Of a DNA stretch of 61,119 bases, positions 34,294-43,994 are shown piece by piece (position 1 is the first letter of the stretch; every line of letters starts with the position of its first letter). The translations under genes were made by a program, and so were the position numbers. The notes under the pieces are model-generated. The model saw only the letters and a list, made by a program, of their open reading frames with translations, did not search any database and was not told where the DNA came from. Origin of the DNA: Entomohabitans teleogrylli (GTDB lineage Bacteria > Pseudomonadota > Gammaproteobacteria > Enterobacterales > Enterobacteriaceae); NCBI RefSeq assembly GCF_001484765.1, contig NZ_LLXO01000032.1, positions 1-61,119 on the forward strand, given 5' to 3'.

Positions 34294-35286
34294 GTGAAAA
34301 CCCTGACTCTCCTTCTGAGTGCCCTGGCGTTATGGGGGTACAGCCTCAGTGCGGCTGCTGACCCTTCCTGTGAGGGGCGATTCGTCAACCCGATCACCGA
34401 TGTGTGCTGGCGCTGTATCTTCCCCCTGTCGCTCGGCAGCGTCCAGGTCGGCAAAGGTGACCTGCCAGATACCAGCAATCCCGGCAGCCCCCTGCAGCTT
34501 TGCCCGGCTCCGCCGCCGCTGTTTGTTCGTCCCGGCCTGGCTATCGGGTACTGGGAACCAATGGCGATGACGGACGTCAGCCGCTCGCCGGGCTGCATGG
34601 TCAATCTGGGGGGACTCAGTATCAATATTGGCAAAACCGGCATGGGGACCGCGAAAAAAGACGACAAACAGGTGAACGGGGCCTTCTATCACGTTCACTG
34701 GTACAAATACCCGCTGACCTACTGGCTGAACATCATCACGTCAGCAGGCTGTCTGGAGGGCGGAGACATGGATATTGCCTATCTGTCCGAGATTGACCCG
34801 ACCTGGGTGGACAGCAGCCTGACCACCATCCTGAATCCGGAAGCCATTCTGTTTGCCAACCCGATTGCGCAGGGGGCCTGTGCGGCGGATGCGATGGCCA
34901 GCGCGTTTCATATGCCGCTGGATGTTCTGTTCTGGTGCGCCGGCTCTCAGGGTTCGATGTACCCGTTCAGCGGCTGGGTCAGTAACGAGTCCAGTCCGCT
35001 GCAGTCCTCTTTACTGGTCAGCGAGCGCATGGCGTACAAGCTTCACCGGCAGGGACAAATCATGGAGAGCATCGGCAAGGATAAGGCAGTCTGCTATGAG
35101 TATCCGTCCCCGATTATCCCCAAAGAGCGCTGGCGCTATCAGATGGTGAACATGTACCCCGACAGCGGCCAGTGCCATCCCCTGGGGCGCAGCGTGATGC
35201 GCTGGGAAGCGGGACGAAATCCCCCCAACTCACGAAAGAACTACGGCTATCTGATGTGGCGTAAACGCAACTGCGTCTTCCTCTGA
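34294..35286 (+). CDS. traU: TraU, periplasmic conjugation protein
   Basis: A 330-residue exported, cysteine-rich protein, the same length as F TraU. The GTG at 34294 (MKTLTLLLSALALWGYSLSA) has AAGGA seven bases upstream and starts a proper signal peptide; an upstream TTG in frame would spoil it. Its many cysteines are probably oxidised with help from TrbB. TraU is required for mating-pair stabilisation and DNA transfer. Confidence 0.95.
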   Translation: MKTLTLLLSALALWGYSLSAAADPSCEGRFVNPITDVCWRCIFPLSLGSVQVGKGDLPDTSNPGSPLQLCPAPPPLFVRPGLAIGYWEPMAMTDVSRSPGCMVNLGGLSINIGKTGMGTAKKDDKQVNGAFYHVHWYKYPLTYWLNIITSAGCLEGGDMDIAYLSEIDPTWVDSSLTTILNPEAILFANPIAQGACAADAMASAFHMPLDVLFWCAGSQGSMYPFSGWVSNESSPLQSSLLVSERMAYKLHRQGQIMESIGKDKAVCYEYPSPIIPKERWRYQMVNMYPDSGQCHPLGRSVMRWEAGRNPPNSRKNYGYLMWRKRNCVFL

Positions 35287-35298
35287 CAGGAGTCTCCG

Positions 35299-35916
35299 AT
35301 GAAATTTATCAATGCGATGATAGTGATGGCCTTACTGACCATGAAGGTGTGTGGGGCTGCTGGCCCGACAACCGAAGACAGAGCCTGGCTGAAACAGCAG
35401 GAGAACCTCAGCGAACAGCTGCGCCAGCATCCGGATAAACAGCTGCAGCAGGAGCTTGAGGCGCAAATCAGCCGCAATCCTCTGCCTAAATCTGATCGCC
35501 AGTTTATCGATAATCTTCTGAGCCAGCAGAAAGCGGCGAATCAGGAAAAGCCGGCAGAAGGGGCGCTGTATTTTGTCTCCTTCTCGATACCGGAAGAGGG
35601 GCTGAAGCGGATGCTGCACGAAACCCGCCAGTACGGTATTCCGGCGACGCTGCGGGGACTCATCAACAATGACATGAAGACCACCACTGACGCGGTGATG
35701 CAGCTGGTAAAGGACGGCGTCACCGACGGCGTTCAAATCGACCCGACGCTGTACTCACAGTACAACATCCGCAGTGTGCCGGCCCTGGTGGTACGGTGTC
35801 AGGCCGGTTATGACGTGGTACGTGGCAATATTCGCCTGAAACAGGCGCTGGAAAAGGTGTCGGCAACAGGAGACTGCGCACAGACGGCCCGACAGATGCT
35901 GGGGGCGCCGAAATGA
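35299..35916 (+). CDS. trbC: TrbC, periplasmic pilus assembly protein
   Basis: A 205-residue exported protein (212 in F) with a short signal peptide (MKFINAMIVMALLTMKVCGA). The Gln/Leu-rich helical region (EQLRQHPDKQLQQELEAQI) is followed by the conserved C-terminal domain (LYFVSFSIPEEGLKRML, IDPTLYSQYNIRSVPALVVR). It works with TraW. It overlaps traN by four bases. Confidence 0.94.
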   Translation: MKFINAMIVMALLTMKVCGAAGPTTEDRAWLKQQENLSEQLRQHPDKQLQQELEAQISRNPLPKSDRQFIDNLLSQQKAANQEKPAEGALYFVSFSIPEEGLKRMLHETRQYGIPATLRGLINNDMKTTTDAVMQLVKDGVTDGVQIDPTLYSQYNIRSVPALVVRCQAGYDVVRGNIRLKQALEKVSATGDCAQTARQMLGAPK

Positions 35917-37868
35917 AATCTCTCCCCATTATTCTGGCGCTGCACGCCTCTGTCCTCAGTGCCTTCATCTGGCTGGCATCACCGGCCTGTGCTGACAGCG
36001 GTACCGATTATAAAGCCGGGTCAGATTTTGCGAAGCAGGTGCAGGGCAGCGGGATTGACTCGCTGAAAAACTTCAGCGGCGAGCAAAACCTGCCCGGGTA
36101 TACCGACAACCCGGACCAGACAAAATACTACGGTGGCGTCACCGCCAGCGGTGACAGCTCCCTGAAAGGCGACTCGGCCTCTGAGTTCAGCCAGGGCGAT
36201 ACCGGTAAGACCATTACGGAATCATTCCTGAACCGCCCGCCGGACCTTGTTTCGCCGGATGCGCCGTTCATTCAGGCAGCAAAGGATACGGAATCGAAAG
36301 CGGACACTATCGTCGGTGATACCGGACAGGCCTGCACGGCCCAGGTGGTTAACCGCAGCGAATTCACGAACCACACCTGCGAGCGTGACCTGCAGGTCGA
36401 GGAATTCTGTACGCGTGAGGCGACACTTCAGGACAATGCGACCACAGTGACAGAGCAGGTCACCACGAAGCAGGTGGTCACCCTGAGTCACAGCGCCGGC
36501 ACCACGCAGTGGAAAGGGACCGTCAGAATGCCGGAAGGCGGCCGTCTGAAAAGTGTCTCACTGGACGGTGACAATATGGTTATCGCCTTCATCAGTCAGT
36601 GTGACAACGAAGGGGCGGTGCGGGACAGCTGTAAGCAGGCCATTAACGACCAGCTGACGTTTATGGACAAGTCGTTCCCGGTCAGTGTGGTTCAGTGGCC
36701 CCGGTCGCTGACGCTCTGCTCCGGCGGTCAGAACACGCACTGCAACACAACACGTTACGATGGCACCGGCAAAATTCATGAATCGTTTTCCGTCGACAAA
36801 ACGGTCACCTCCGGCCAGGCCTTCAGTCTGACGAAATCCTCAAAAACGGTGCCCACCGTCAACGTCAAATCGGTCCAGGTCACGGTGACACTGGTGATGG
36901 ACGTCACCCGGACAACCTATGCGCCGGCCGTGGTCTGGGTGGAAAGCTGCCCGTTCAGTAAGGATGAGGGAACCCGGGTCAGTGAAGAGTGTATCAGTCC
37001 GGGCGGAACAAAAAGCATCGTGGTTGACGGGAAAAACTGGTCATTCACGGAGGCCTGCTGGAAATACCGGGATACCTGGATGACACAGCCGGCGGATAAC
37101 GGCACCTGTGAAAGCCTGATGAATAATGCGGCCTGTACCCTGTCTTCACGCCAGTGTGCCTTCGCCAGTGAGGGCGGGACCTGCCTTCATGAGTACGCCA
37201 CGTTCTCCTGTGAAACCCGGACAAGTGGAAAGCAGATGATTTGTGGTGGAGATGTGTTCTGTCTCGATGGCGAATGTGAGAAGGCCACCTCCGGAAAGAA
37301 CAATGATTTTGGTCAGGCGGTCTCCGAACTGGCGGCCCTGGCCGCTGCCGGTAAGGATGTGGCTGAACTGGACGGCGTGGACGTCAGGGCTTTCACCGGC
37401 AGTGCGAAATACTGCAAAAAATTCGCTGCCGGGTTCAGTAACTGCTGTAAGGACAGTGGCTGGGGCCAGGATGTGGGACTGGCCCGCTGCAGCGGTGAGG
37501 ATAAAGCGCTGGCGAAAGCAAAAGCCGACAAGCTGACTGTCAGCATCGGTGAGTTCTGCTCTAAAAAAGTCCTCGGTATCTGCCTGGAGAAAAAACGCAG
37601 CTACTGTCAGTTCGATTCAAAACTGGCGCAGATAGTGCAGCAGCAGGGACGCAACGGTCAGCTGCATATCGGGTTTGGTGGGGCAAAAAGCCCGGACTGT
37701 CGGGGTATCAGCGTCGATGAACTTCAGCGCATTAACTTTGATCAGCTGGATTTCACGAACTTCATGGAGGATTTAATGAATAACCAGGCTATCCCTGAGA
37801 ACGCAGAACTGACGGAAAAGACCAGAGCGCGCATTAAAGAACTTCTCACGCAGTCTTCAGCAAAATAA
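35913..37868 (+). CDS. traN: TraN, outer-membrane mating-pair stabilisation adhesin
   Basis: A 651-residue cysteine-rich protein with a signal peptide, longer than F TraN (602). The conserved N-terminus (DYKAGSDFAKQVQGSGIDSL) and C-terminus (SYCQFDSKLAQIVQQQGR, CRGISVDELQRINFDQLDF) flank a divergent central region, roughly residues 160-330. That region is where TraN variants choose the recipient outer-membrane protein (OmpA, OmpW, OmpK36 and others; established). I cannot assign its receptor from sequence alone. Confidence 0.95.
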   Translation: MKSLPIILALHASVLSAFIWLASPACADSGTDYKAGSDFAKQVQGSGIDSLKNFSGEQNLPGYTDNPDQTKYYGGVTASGDSSLKGDSASEFSQGDTGKTITESFLNRPPDLVSPDAPFIQAAKDTESKADTIVGDTGQACTAQVVNRSEFTNHTCERDLQVEEFCTREATLQDNATTVTEQVTTKQVVTLSHSAGTTQWKGTVRMPEGGRLKSVSLDGDNMVIAFISQCDNEGAVRDSCKQAINDQLTFMDKSFPVSVVQWPRSLTLCSGGQNTHCNTTRYDGTGKIHESFSVDKTVTSGQAFSLTKSSKTVPTVNVKSVQVTVTLVMDVTRTTYAPAVVWVESCPFSKDEGTRVSEECISPGGTKSIVVDGKNWSFTEACWKYRDTWMTQPADNGTCESLMNNAACTLSSRQCAFASEGGTCLHEYATFSCETRTSGKQMICGGDVFCLDGECEKATSGKNNDFGQAVSELAALAAAGKDVAELDGVDVRAFTGSAKYCKKFAAGFSNCCKDSGWGQDVGLARCSGEDKALAKAKADKLTVSIGEFCSKKVLGICLEKKRSYCQFDSKLAQIVQQQGRNGQLHIGFGGAKSPDCRGISVDELQRINFDQLDFTNFMEDLMNNQAIPENAELTEKTRARIKELLTQSSAK

Positions 37869-37887
37869 CACCTCAACAGGAGCGTTC

Positions 37888-38211
37888 ATGGAAGAGAGAA
37901 GCGGAGAGAGACTGACGATGATATTTGTCTCTGCCTTTGTCATTTTTCTGGTCTGTATCATGTCCTACAGCCTGTGGCGGGACCAAAAAATTAATGCGTT
38001 TATGCAAACCAACCGGGCCTGGGGCATTCAGTGCGACAAAGATTCGCAGTCTGCATGGGTTATCCGGGACGGGGAGCGGGTGGATTTAACGATAAATGAT
38101 GTGCCTCTGTACTGCAGTGGTTATCGATTTGAAGTCAGGGATGACGCAGGAAACGATACGCAGCTCGATAAGTATACCGTCTATCAGCACCTGTCACGCC
38201 AGCAGCACTAA
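37888..38211 (+). CDS. anchored protein of unknown function between traN and traF
   Basis: A 107-residue protein with one N-terminal membrane segment (about residues 10-28, MIFVSAFVIFLVCIMSYSLW) and a periplasmic-type domain with two cysteines (WGIQCDKDSQ, PLYCSGYRF). F has trbE near this position, but I see no convincing resemblance. The overall plan, an anchor plus a small two-cysteine domain, resembles the 29404 protein without clear sequence identity. Confidence 0.6.
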   Translation: MEERSGERLTMIFVSAFVIFLVCIMSYSLWRDQKINAFMQTNRAWGIQCDKDSQSAWVIRDGERVDLTINDVPLYCSGYRFEVRDDAGNDTQLDKYTVYQHLSRQQH

Positions 38212-38231
38212 CTCATCACAACAGGTATTCC

Positions 38232-38984
38232 ATGCGAAAACTACACACCGTCATTCTGGCGGGGTGCCTTTGCGGCACCCTGTCGCCGGCTTTCGCCAAA
38301 GATGCGGGCTGGCAGTGGTACAACGAGAAGCGAAAAACCGCCGAACAGGAAAAGCCTCCGGCACCGGCCTCCCCCCCGGCCAGAATGGACATTCTGGAGA
38401 AGCTTTCCGCCCTGCAGGCGGCCACAAAACGCTCGCTGTATGAAGCCATTCTGTATCCCTCATCTGAGAATTTCGTGAAGTATTTCCGCCTGCAGAACTA
38501 CTGGACGCAGCAGGCAGGCCTGTTCTCGATGAGCGCGAAGAAAGCCATGCTGGAAAACCCGGAGCTCGATTACAACCTGCAGTACAGCCACTACAACGGC
38601 ACCGTGAAAAACCAGCTGGCTGCCGACTATGCCGAACAGCGGCAGGCCATTGCCACGCTCGCACAGCACTATGGTGTGATGTTTTTTTACCGGGGCGGGG
38701 AGGCCATCGATGGCCAGCTGGTCCAGGTGATCCAGAACTTCCGGGAAACCTACGGCCTGAGCGTGATACCGGTCTCCGTCGACGGTGTCATTAACCCCAT
38801 GCTGCCTGACAGCCGGGTGGACCAGGGGCAGGCACAACAGCTCGGCGTGAAGTTCTTCCCCGCGATGATGCTGGTCAACCCGAAAAGCGGTCAGGTGAAG
38901 CCCCTCAGTTACGGGTTTATCAGCCAGGACGACCTGGCGAAACAGTTCCTCTATGTCTCCAGTGATTTCAGACCCAATTTTTAA
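38232..38984 (+). CDS. traF: TraF, periplasmic thioredoxin-fold assembly protein
   Basis: A 250-residue exported protein (247 in F). It has the TraF/TrbB thioredoxin-like fold (GVMFFYRGGEAIDGQLVQVI, GVKFFPAMMLVNP) but lacks a CXXC active site, as in F TraF. It is needed for pilus assembly, together with TraH, TraU and TraW. Confidence 0.95.
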   Translation: MRKLHTVILAGCLCGTLSPAFAKDAGWQWYNEKRKTAEQEKPPAPASPPARMDILEKLSALQAATKRSLYEAILYPSSENFVKYFRLQNYWTQQAGLFSMSAKKAMLENPELDYNLQYSHYNGTVKNQLAADYAEQRQAIATLAQHYGVMFFYRGGEAIDGQLVQVIQNFRETYGLSVIPVSVDGVINPMLPDSRVDQGQAQQLGVKFFPAMMLVNPKSGQVKPLSYGFISQDDLAKQFLYVSSDFRPNF

Positions 38985-38993
38985 GGAGAGTTT

Positions 38994-39233
38994 ATGCGAA
39001 AGATTCGTTTTCCCGATTTAGATATCACGGGGATGTGGGTGCTGGCGGTGGGCGTGTTTTTCCACCTGATAGCCAGGCTGGTCAGAAAACAACCCGAGAT
39101 GGCGGTTCAGGCCGCTGAAATCCTGGGATTAGGCATGGTCATCTGTGGAGGATACCGCATTCTCAATGCCCTGATTGCCGACGCTGATAAAGAGGAGAAA
39201 GCCCGTGAGAAACAGCCTGAAGAACACAACTAA
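38994..39233 (+). CDS. traQ: TraQ, pilin insertion chaperone
   Basis: A 79-residue inner-membrane protein; LDITGMWVLAVGVFFHLIAR matches F TraQ, which promotes TraA insertion (94 residues in F). Two membrane segments are visible. AAGGAG precedes the ATG. The trbB start lies inside its last codons. Confidence 0.9.
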   Translation: MRKIRFPDLDITGMWVLAVGVFFHLIARLVRKQPEMAVQAAEILGLGMVICGGYRILNALIADADKEEKAREKQPEEHN

Positions 39234-39783
39234 AACAGCTGCAACAATGGCGACCTTACTCCTGGCCCTCTCCGGCATGGCGCGCGCGGGCACGCTTGAT
39301 GAAGTGAAGTCGCTCTGGAACCCGCAAGGCATTTCAGTGGGGGCATCAGCCTCCCGGCATGATGATGCGCCCCGGGCTGTGACGCCGGCTCCTCAGCCCC
39401 GCTGGTTCCGGCTCAGCAACGGCAGGCAGGTGGACCTGCGTGACTGGAAGGTGGTGCTGTTCATGCAGGGAAAATGCCCGTACTGCCACAAGTTTGACCC
39501 GGTCCTGAAGCAGCTGGCCGGACAGCATGGCTTCTCTGTCTTTCCTTATACCATCGACGGGCAGGGCGATGAGGCGTTCCCGGAGGCGCTGCCGGTGCCG
39601 CCGGATGTGATGCAGACCTTTTTCCCGAACATCCCGGTCGCCACGCCGACGACGTTTCTGGTTAACGTGCACACGCTGGCGGCGTACCCGGTTCTGCAGG
39701 GTGCCACGGATGCGCAGGGCTTTATGGCCAGAATGGATACGGTATTTCAGATGATGGAGGCACCGAACAATGGACAAGGTTAA
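39205..39783 (+). CDS. trbB: TrbB, periplasmic disulfide isomerase
   Basis: A 192-residue exported thioredoxin-fold protein with active site CPYC (FMQGKCPYCHKFDPV). Its C-terminal block FPNIPVATPTTFLVNVHTL is close to F TrbB. It likely shuffles disulfides in TraU, TraN and TraH (DsbC-like role, established for F TrbB). The GTG at 39205 after GAGGAGAAA gives a signal peptide; it overlaps traQ by 29 bases and traH by 14. Confidence 0.93.
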   Translation: MRNSLKNTTKTAATMATLLLALSGMARAGTLDEVKSLWNPQGISVGASASRHDDAPRAVTPAPQPRWFRLSNGRQVDLRDWKVVLFMQGKCPYCHKFDPVLKQLAGQHGFSVFPYTIDGQGDEAFPEALPVPPDVMQTFFPNIPVATPTTFLVNVHTLAAYPVLQGATDAQGFMARMDTVFQMMEAPNNGQG

Positions 39784-41140
39784 GAAGACGGCACTGGCGA
39801 GTGGGTTTCTGCTGGGCATGTCGTTTTCAGCAGTAGCTGACGTCAACGGCGACATGAACAACTTCTTCAACCGGCTGGGGTTCGCGTCCAATACCAGCCA
39901 GCCGCAGGTCTGGCAGGGGCAGGCGGCGGGCTACGCCTCCGGCGGTTCGCTGTATGCCAGAACGCAGGTGAAAACCATCCAGCTGGTCAGCATGACCCTG
40001 CCGGATATTAACGCCGGCTGCGGCGGCATCGATGCGTACCTGGGCTCATTCAGCTTCATTAACAGCGAGCAGCTGCAGCGCTTCGGCAAGCAAATCATGT
40101 CCAACGCCGCGGGCTACTTCTTCGATCTCGCCCTGCAGACCACGGTACCCGAAATCAAAACTGCCAAGGACTTCCTGCAGAAGATGGCCAGCGACATCAA
40201 CAGCATGAACCTCAGCTCCTGCCAGGCCGCGCAGGGCATTGTGGGCGGTCTGTTCCCCCGCACTCAGGTGGCACAGCAGAAGGTCTGCCAGGACATCGCC
40301 GGGGAGAGCAATATCTTTGCCGACTGGGCGGCATCGCGCCAGGGCTGTTCGGTCGGCGGGCAGATGGGCAAGGTGCAGGATAAAGCCAGCGACAAGGACA
40401 AGGAGCGCGTCATGAAAAACATCAACGTCATGTGGAACGCGCTCTCCAAAAACCGGCTCTTTGACGGCAATAAGGAACTCAAGGAATTCGTCATGACCCT
40501 GACCGGCACACTGGTTTTTGGTGAGAACAGTGAAATCACCCCGCTGCCGGCACGCACGACGGACCAGGATCTGATTAAGGCCATGATGGAAGGGGGAACG
40601 GCCAGAATTTACCACTGCAATGATTCAGAGAAGTGCCTGAAGGTCGTGGCAGATGCCTCCGTGACCATCTCCACTGACAAGGCGCTCAAGAACCAGATTT
40701 CAGCGCTGCTGAGCAGTATCCAGAATAAGGCGGTAGCAGACCAGGCGCTCACCGAGATGGAGAAAGGCTTTATCTCCAGCACCACCATTCCGGTATTCAA
40801 ATATCTGGTCGACCCGCAGATGCTGGGCGTGTCTAACACCCTGATTTATCAGCTGACGGACTATATCGGCTACGACATTCTGCTGCAGTACATCCAGGAG
40901 CTGATACAGCAGGCCCGGGCCATGATCGCCACAGGCAACTACCCCCAGGCGACAATGGATTTAATTCTGGAAAATCTGAACCAGGCGAGTGTGCAGATTG
41001 CCGCTTTCCAGTCCCGGGTGCAGGTTCAGCAGGATGCCCTGCTGGTTGTCGACCGGCAGATGAGCTACATGCGCCAGCAGGTATCCGCCCGCATGATGAC
41101 CCGCTACCAGAATAACTACCATTTCGGAGGGAGTCTCTGA
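39770..41140 (+). CDS. traH: TraH, periplasmic conjugation protein
   Basis: A 456-residue exported protein (458 in F) with signal peptide (ASGFLLGMSFSAVADVNG). Conserved blocks include TLPDINAGCGGIDAYLGSFS and a C-terminal coiled coil near residues 395-440. It is required for pilus assembly with TraF and TraU. The stop overlaps the traG ATG. Confidence 0.95.
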   Translation: MDKVKKTALASGFLLGMSFSAVADVNGDMNNFFNRLGFASNTSQPQVWQGQAAGYASGGSLYARTQVKTIQLVSMTLPDINAGCGGIDAYLGSFSFINSEQLQRFGKQIMSNAAGYFFDLALQTTVPEIKTAKDFLQKMASDINSMNLSSCQAAQGIVGGLFPRTQVAQQKVCQDIAGESNIFADWAASRQGCSVGGQMGKVQDKASDKDKERVMKNINVMWNALSKNRLFDGNKELKEFVMTLTGTLVFGENSEITPLPARTTDQDLIKAMMEGGTARIYHCNDSEKCLKVVADASVTISTDKALKNQISALLSSIQNKAVADQALTEMEKGFISSTTIPVFKYLVDPQMLGVSNTLIYQLTDYIGYDILLQYIQELIQQARAMIATGNYPQATMDLILENLNQASVQIAAFQSRVQVQQDALLVVDRQMSYMRQQVSARMMTRYQNNYHFGGSL

Positions 41141-43968
41141 TGACGCCACTTGAAATCTACACCATCGCCGGAGGCGACTGGCTCCGGGGCAATCTCAATG
41201 CCATTGCCGCCTTCATGAATACCGGCACCTGGACATCTATCGAGAAAATGTGCATCGCATTTTCAGTGCTGATTGTGGGTATCAGCTGGGTGAAAAAACA
41301 CAACGTCATGGACCTCATTGGCTGGGTCTTCTCCCTGACGCTGGTCTCCATGCTGGTCGTTGTCCGCACGCCTGTGCAGATAATTGACTACAGTAACGTG
41401 GCCCAGGTCTACAAAGTGGATAATGTCCCGATTGGCCTGGCGATTCCCGCCTCGCTGACCACGCGCGTCGGGAATGCCCTCGTCCAGAGCTATGAGATGA
41501 TTTTCTCTCTACCGGACAGCGTAACGTACAGTAAAACCGGCATGTTATTTGGCGGTAATCTGGTCGCCAAAAGCACGGACTTTATTTCACAGAACCCGGA
41601 AATCACCACGCTGTTCTCCGACTATGTGCAGAACTGTGTGATGGGCGATATTTTCCTTAACCACAAGTACACCTTTGAGGAACTGCTGAACTCGGCCGAT
41701 CCCTATACCCTGATATTTTCCAACCCGAGCCCGCTACGGGGTGTATTTGATAAAAATAATACATTTCAGACTTGCCTGGACGCGTCCCGTGATTTGAAGT
41801 CAGCGCTGGCGCTGGACTCCCAGACCGGCGGAAAAACATGGAGCTACTATGTACGCCAGCTGTTTGGTGGCAAACCGAATCCGGATCTGCTGTTCAGTCA
41901 GATGATTGGCGACAGTTACAGCTATTTCTACAGTTCAGGTCAGAATGCCGGGCAGATTATCCGCCAGAACGTCACCATGAATGCGTTGCGTAACGGTATC
42001 CAGAGCTATGCTTCCCGCAGTGGTGACACCGCCAGTCTGGTCAATATCGCAAATACCTCTTCGCTGGAGAAACAGCGTCTGGCGCAGGCAACCATGGGGC
42101 ATCAGGCTTTGCGTTCATTACCCATGATGCAGACGGTAATTCTGGGCATCATGATTGGGATGTTCCCGGTGATGGTGATGGCCGCGATGTTTAATATGAT
42201 GACCCTCCAGGTGCTGAAAGGGTACATGTTCGCCCTGATATGGCTGCAGTCATGGCCGCTACTTTATGCCATCCTGAACAGTGCGATGGCCTACTATGCG
42301 AAACAGAACGGTGTGCCGGTGGTCCTGTCTGAACTCTCTCAGGTGCAGCTGAAAAACTCGGATATTGCGACCACAGCAGGGTATATATCGATGATGATCC
42401 CCCCGCTCAGCTGGGCGATGGTGAAAAGCATGGGGGCCGGATTCTCCAGTGCCTACAGCCACTTTGCCTCTTCCGGCCTCAGTTCGACGTCGCAGGCCGC
42501 TTCCGGTGTGGTGGACGGGAACTATTCCTTTGCCAATATGCAGATGGAGAACGTCAGCGGCTACAGCTGGGGTACCAACAGCTCGACCAGCTTCGGACAA
42601 ATGTCGCGTCAGTTGGCGAACGGCGGAATGAGTACGCAGACAAGAGATGGTTCAATGGTCTGGGATACTGGTGGTGCAATGTCGAAACTTCCAGTAGACA
42701 TCAATGTCGGCCGACAGATCGCCAGTGCACAGCAGCAAATGGCCAGAGAGTCGGATGTGCAGGCTGAAAGTGCATTGCATGGCTATAACAGCAGCGTGAC
42801 GAGCGCCTGGAACAGCCTGAAGCAGTTTGGTACGAATATGGGGACCAGTTCTTCCATGACTTCCGGAGCCGACAACACGGAATCCTCTCAGGATTCAATG
42901 GCCAGAAGCAAAATGTGGAATGCTGTAGATTCGTATGCGAAGGCAAATCATATTAATAGGGAGCAAGCCTTTAACGAACTGATGGATAAATCAGTTCGTG
43001 GTGATGTTTCAGGAGAGGTGTATGGAAGTGTAAAAGCTAGTGGAGGTTTTAACGTTTTTGGAACAGGGGCGACAGCAGAAGCTGGAGGAAAACTCTCAAT
43101 GAGAGGTACGGGAAGTTCTGGTTCACAGGATAGCGTTAGTGAGTCTGGCCGTAGTTCTGACAGTAATAATCATGATTCCAGTGCTCAGTCAGTAAAAGAC
43201 TTCAAAGAATCATCTGATTACTTTACCAGCCGTAAAAACACCAGTTCCGGTAATACTACAGATAATAATGCCAGCTCGCGTGTTGACCAATTTGCGGCAT
43301 CGCTCTCCAGTGCCAAGAACAGTTATGACCAGTACACGAACAGTCGGACACGTAGTCATGAATACAGTGAGATGGCTTCTCGTACTGAAAGCATGAGTGG
43401 TCAAATGAGTGAAAACCTGACTCAGCAGTTTGCAAACTTTGTTCAGCAGCGCGTGCCACAGAATGCAGAAGCTATTCTGACCAACACCAGTTCCCCTGAA
43501 GTCGCGGCGCAACGTGAAGCCCTGGCGCGTGAGTTCGTCAAATCCCAGGTTGAACCTAAGATTGATGTGGCCTATCAACAAAGTCGCGAAAACATTGGTC
43601 AGAATATGTCCGGGGTATCAGGTGGTGATGACCGTGGCTCGGTAATGGCTGACTATGGACGTAATACCCATAGTATCGAGGCCATGACACGAGATGCGGG
43701 GATTAAAAATAACGTGGAGCAGACTGTTGATTCCATGATATCTCAGAATAAACGAAATCATCATGAAACGCAGCAGCGTATACAGCAGCAAGGTAATGAA
43801 GTGCAAAATCAGCATACAGATCTAGAAAGTACCCATAAATCAGAGGGAAATAAAATGGAAAAAGAATATAATAGCAAAAAGGAAAATCAGGAGTTAATTC
43901 CCGGGGCAGATACGAGGAATGAGTTAACGAAAAAAGCTCTGGATTTTCAGGAGAAACATAAGCGTTAA
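41140..43968 (+). CDS. traG: TraG, mating-pair stabilisation and entry-exclusion target
   Basis: A 942-residue inner-membrane/periplasmic protein (938 in F). The N-terminal ~480 residues with several membrane segments are conserved (MIGMFPVMVMAAMFNMMTLQ). The C-terminal part (from about residue 590, base 42900) is Ser/Gln/Asn-rich, coiled and visibly more AT-rich. In F this C-terminal part meets TraN and is the target of TraS exclusion (established), so the composition change may mark an exchanged specificity segment. Confidence 0.95.
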   Translation: MTPLEIYTIAGGDWLRGNLNAIAAFMNTGTWTSIEKMCIAFSVLIVGISWVKKHNVMDLIGWVFSLTLVSMLVVVRTPVQIIDYSNVAQVYKVDNVPIGLAIPASLTTRVGNALVQSYEMIFSLPDSVTYSKTGMLFGGNLVAKSTDFISQNPEITTLFSDYVQNCVMGDIFLNHKYTFEELLNSADPYTLIFSNPSPLRGVFDKNNTFQTCLDASRDLKSALALDSQTGGKTWSYYVRQLFGGKPNPDLLFSQMIGDSYSYFYSSGQNAGQIIRQNVTMNALRNGIQSYASRSGDTASLVNIANTSSLEKQRLAQATMGHQALRSLPMMQTVILGIMIGMFPVMVMAAMFNMMTLQVLKGYMFALIWLQSWPLLYAILNSAMAYYAKQNGVPVVLSELSQVQLKNSDIATTAGYISMMIPPLSWAMVKSMGAGFSSAYSHFASSGLSSTSQAASGVVDGNYSFANMQMENVSGYSWGTNSSTSFGQMSRQLANGGMSTQTRDGSMVWDTGGAMSKLPVDINVGRQIASAQQQMARESDVQAESALHGYNSSVTSAWNSLKQFGTNMGTSSSMTSGADNTESSQDSMARSKMWNAVDSYAKANHINREQAFNELMDKSVRGDVSGEVYGSVKASGGFNVFGTGATAEAGGKLSMRGTGSSGSQDSVSESGRSSDSNNHDSSAQSVKDFKESSDYFTSRKNTSSGNTTDNNASSRVDQFAASLSSAKNSYDQYTNSRTRSHEYSEMASRTESMSGQMSENLTQQFANFVQQRVPQNAEAILTNTSSPEVAAQREALAREFVKSQVEPKIDVAYQQSRENIGQNMSGVSGGDDRGSVMADYGRNTHSIEAMTRDAGIKNNVEQTVDSMISQNKRNHHETQQRIQQQGNEVQNQHTDLESTHKSEGNKMEKEYNSKKENQELIPGADTRNELTKKALDFQEKHKR

Positions 43969-43994
43969 GGATAGAATTTTTAGGAGGGTGTAGG

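Noticed and set aside
37888..38211. Naming this gene trbE or traP
   Set aside because: The position is near trbE in F but the sequence shows only a generic anchor and two cysteines; no specific match.
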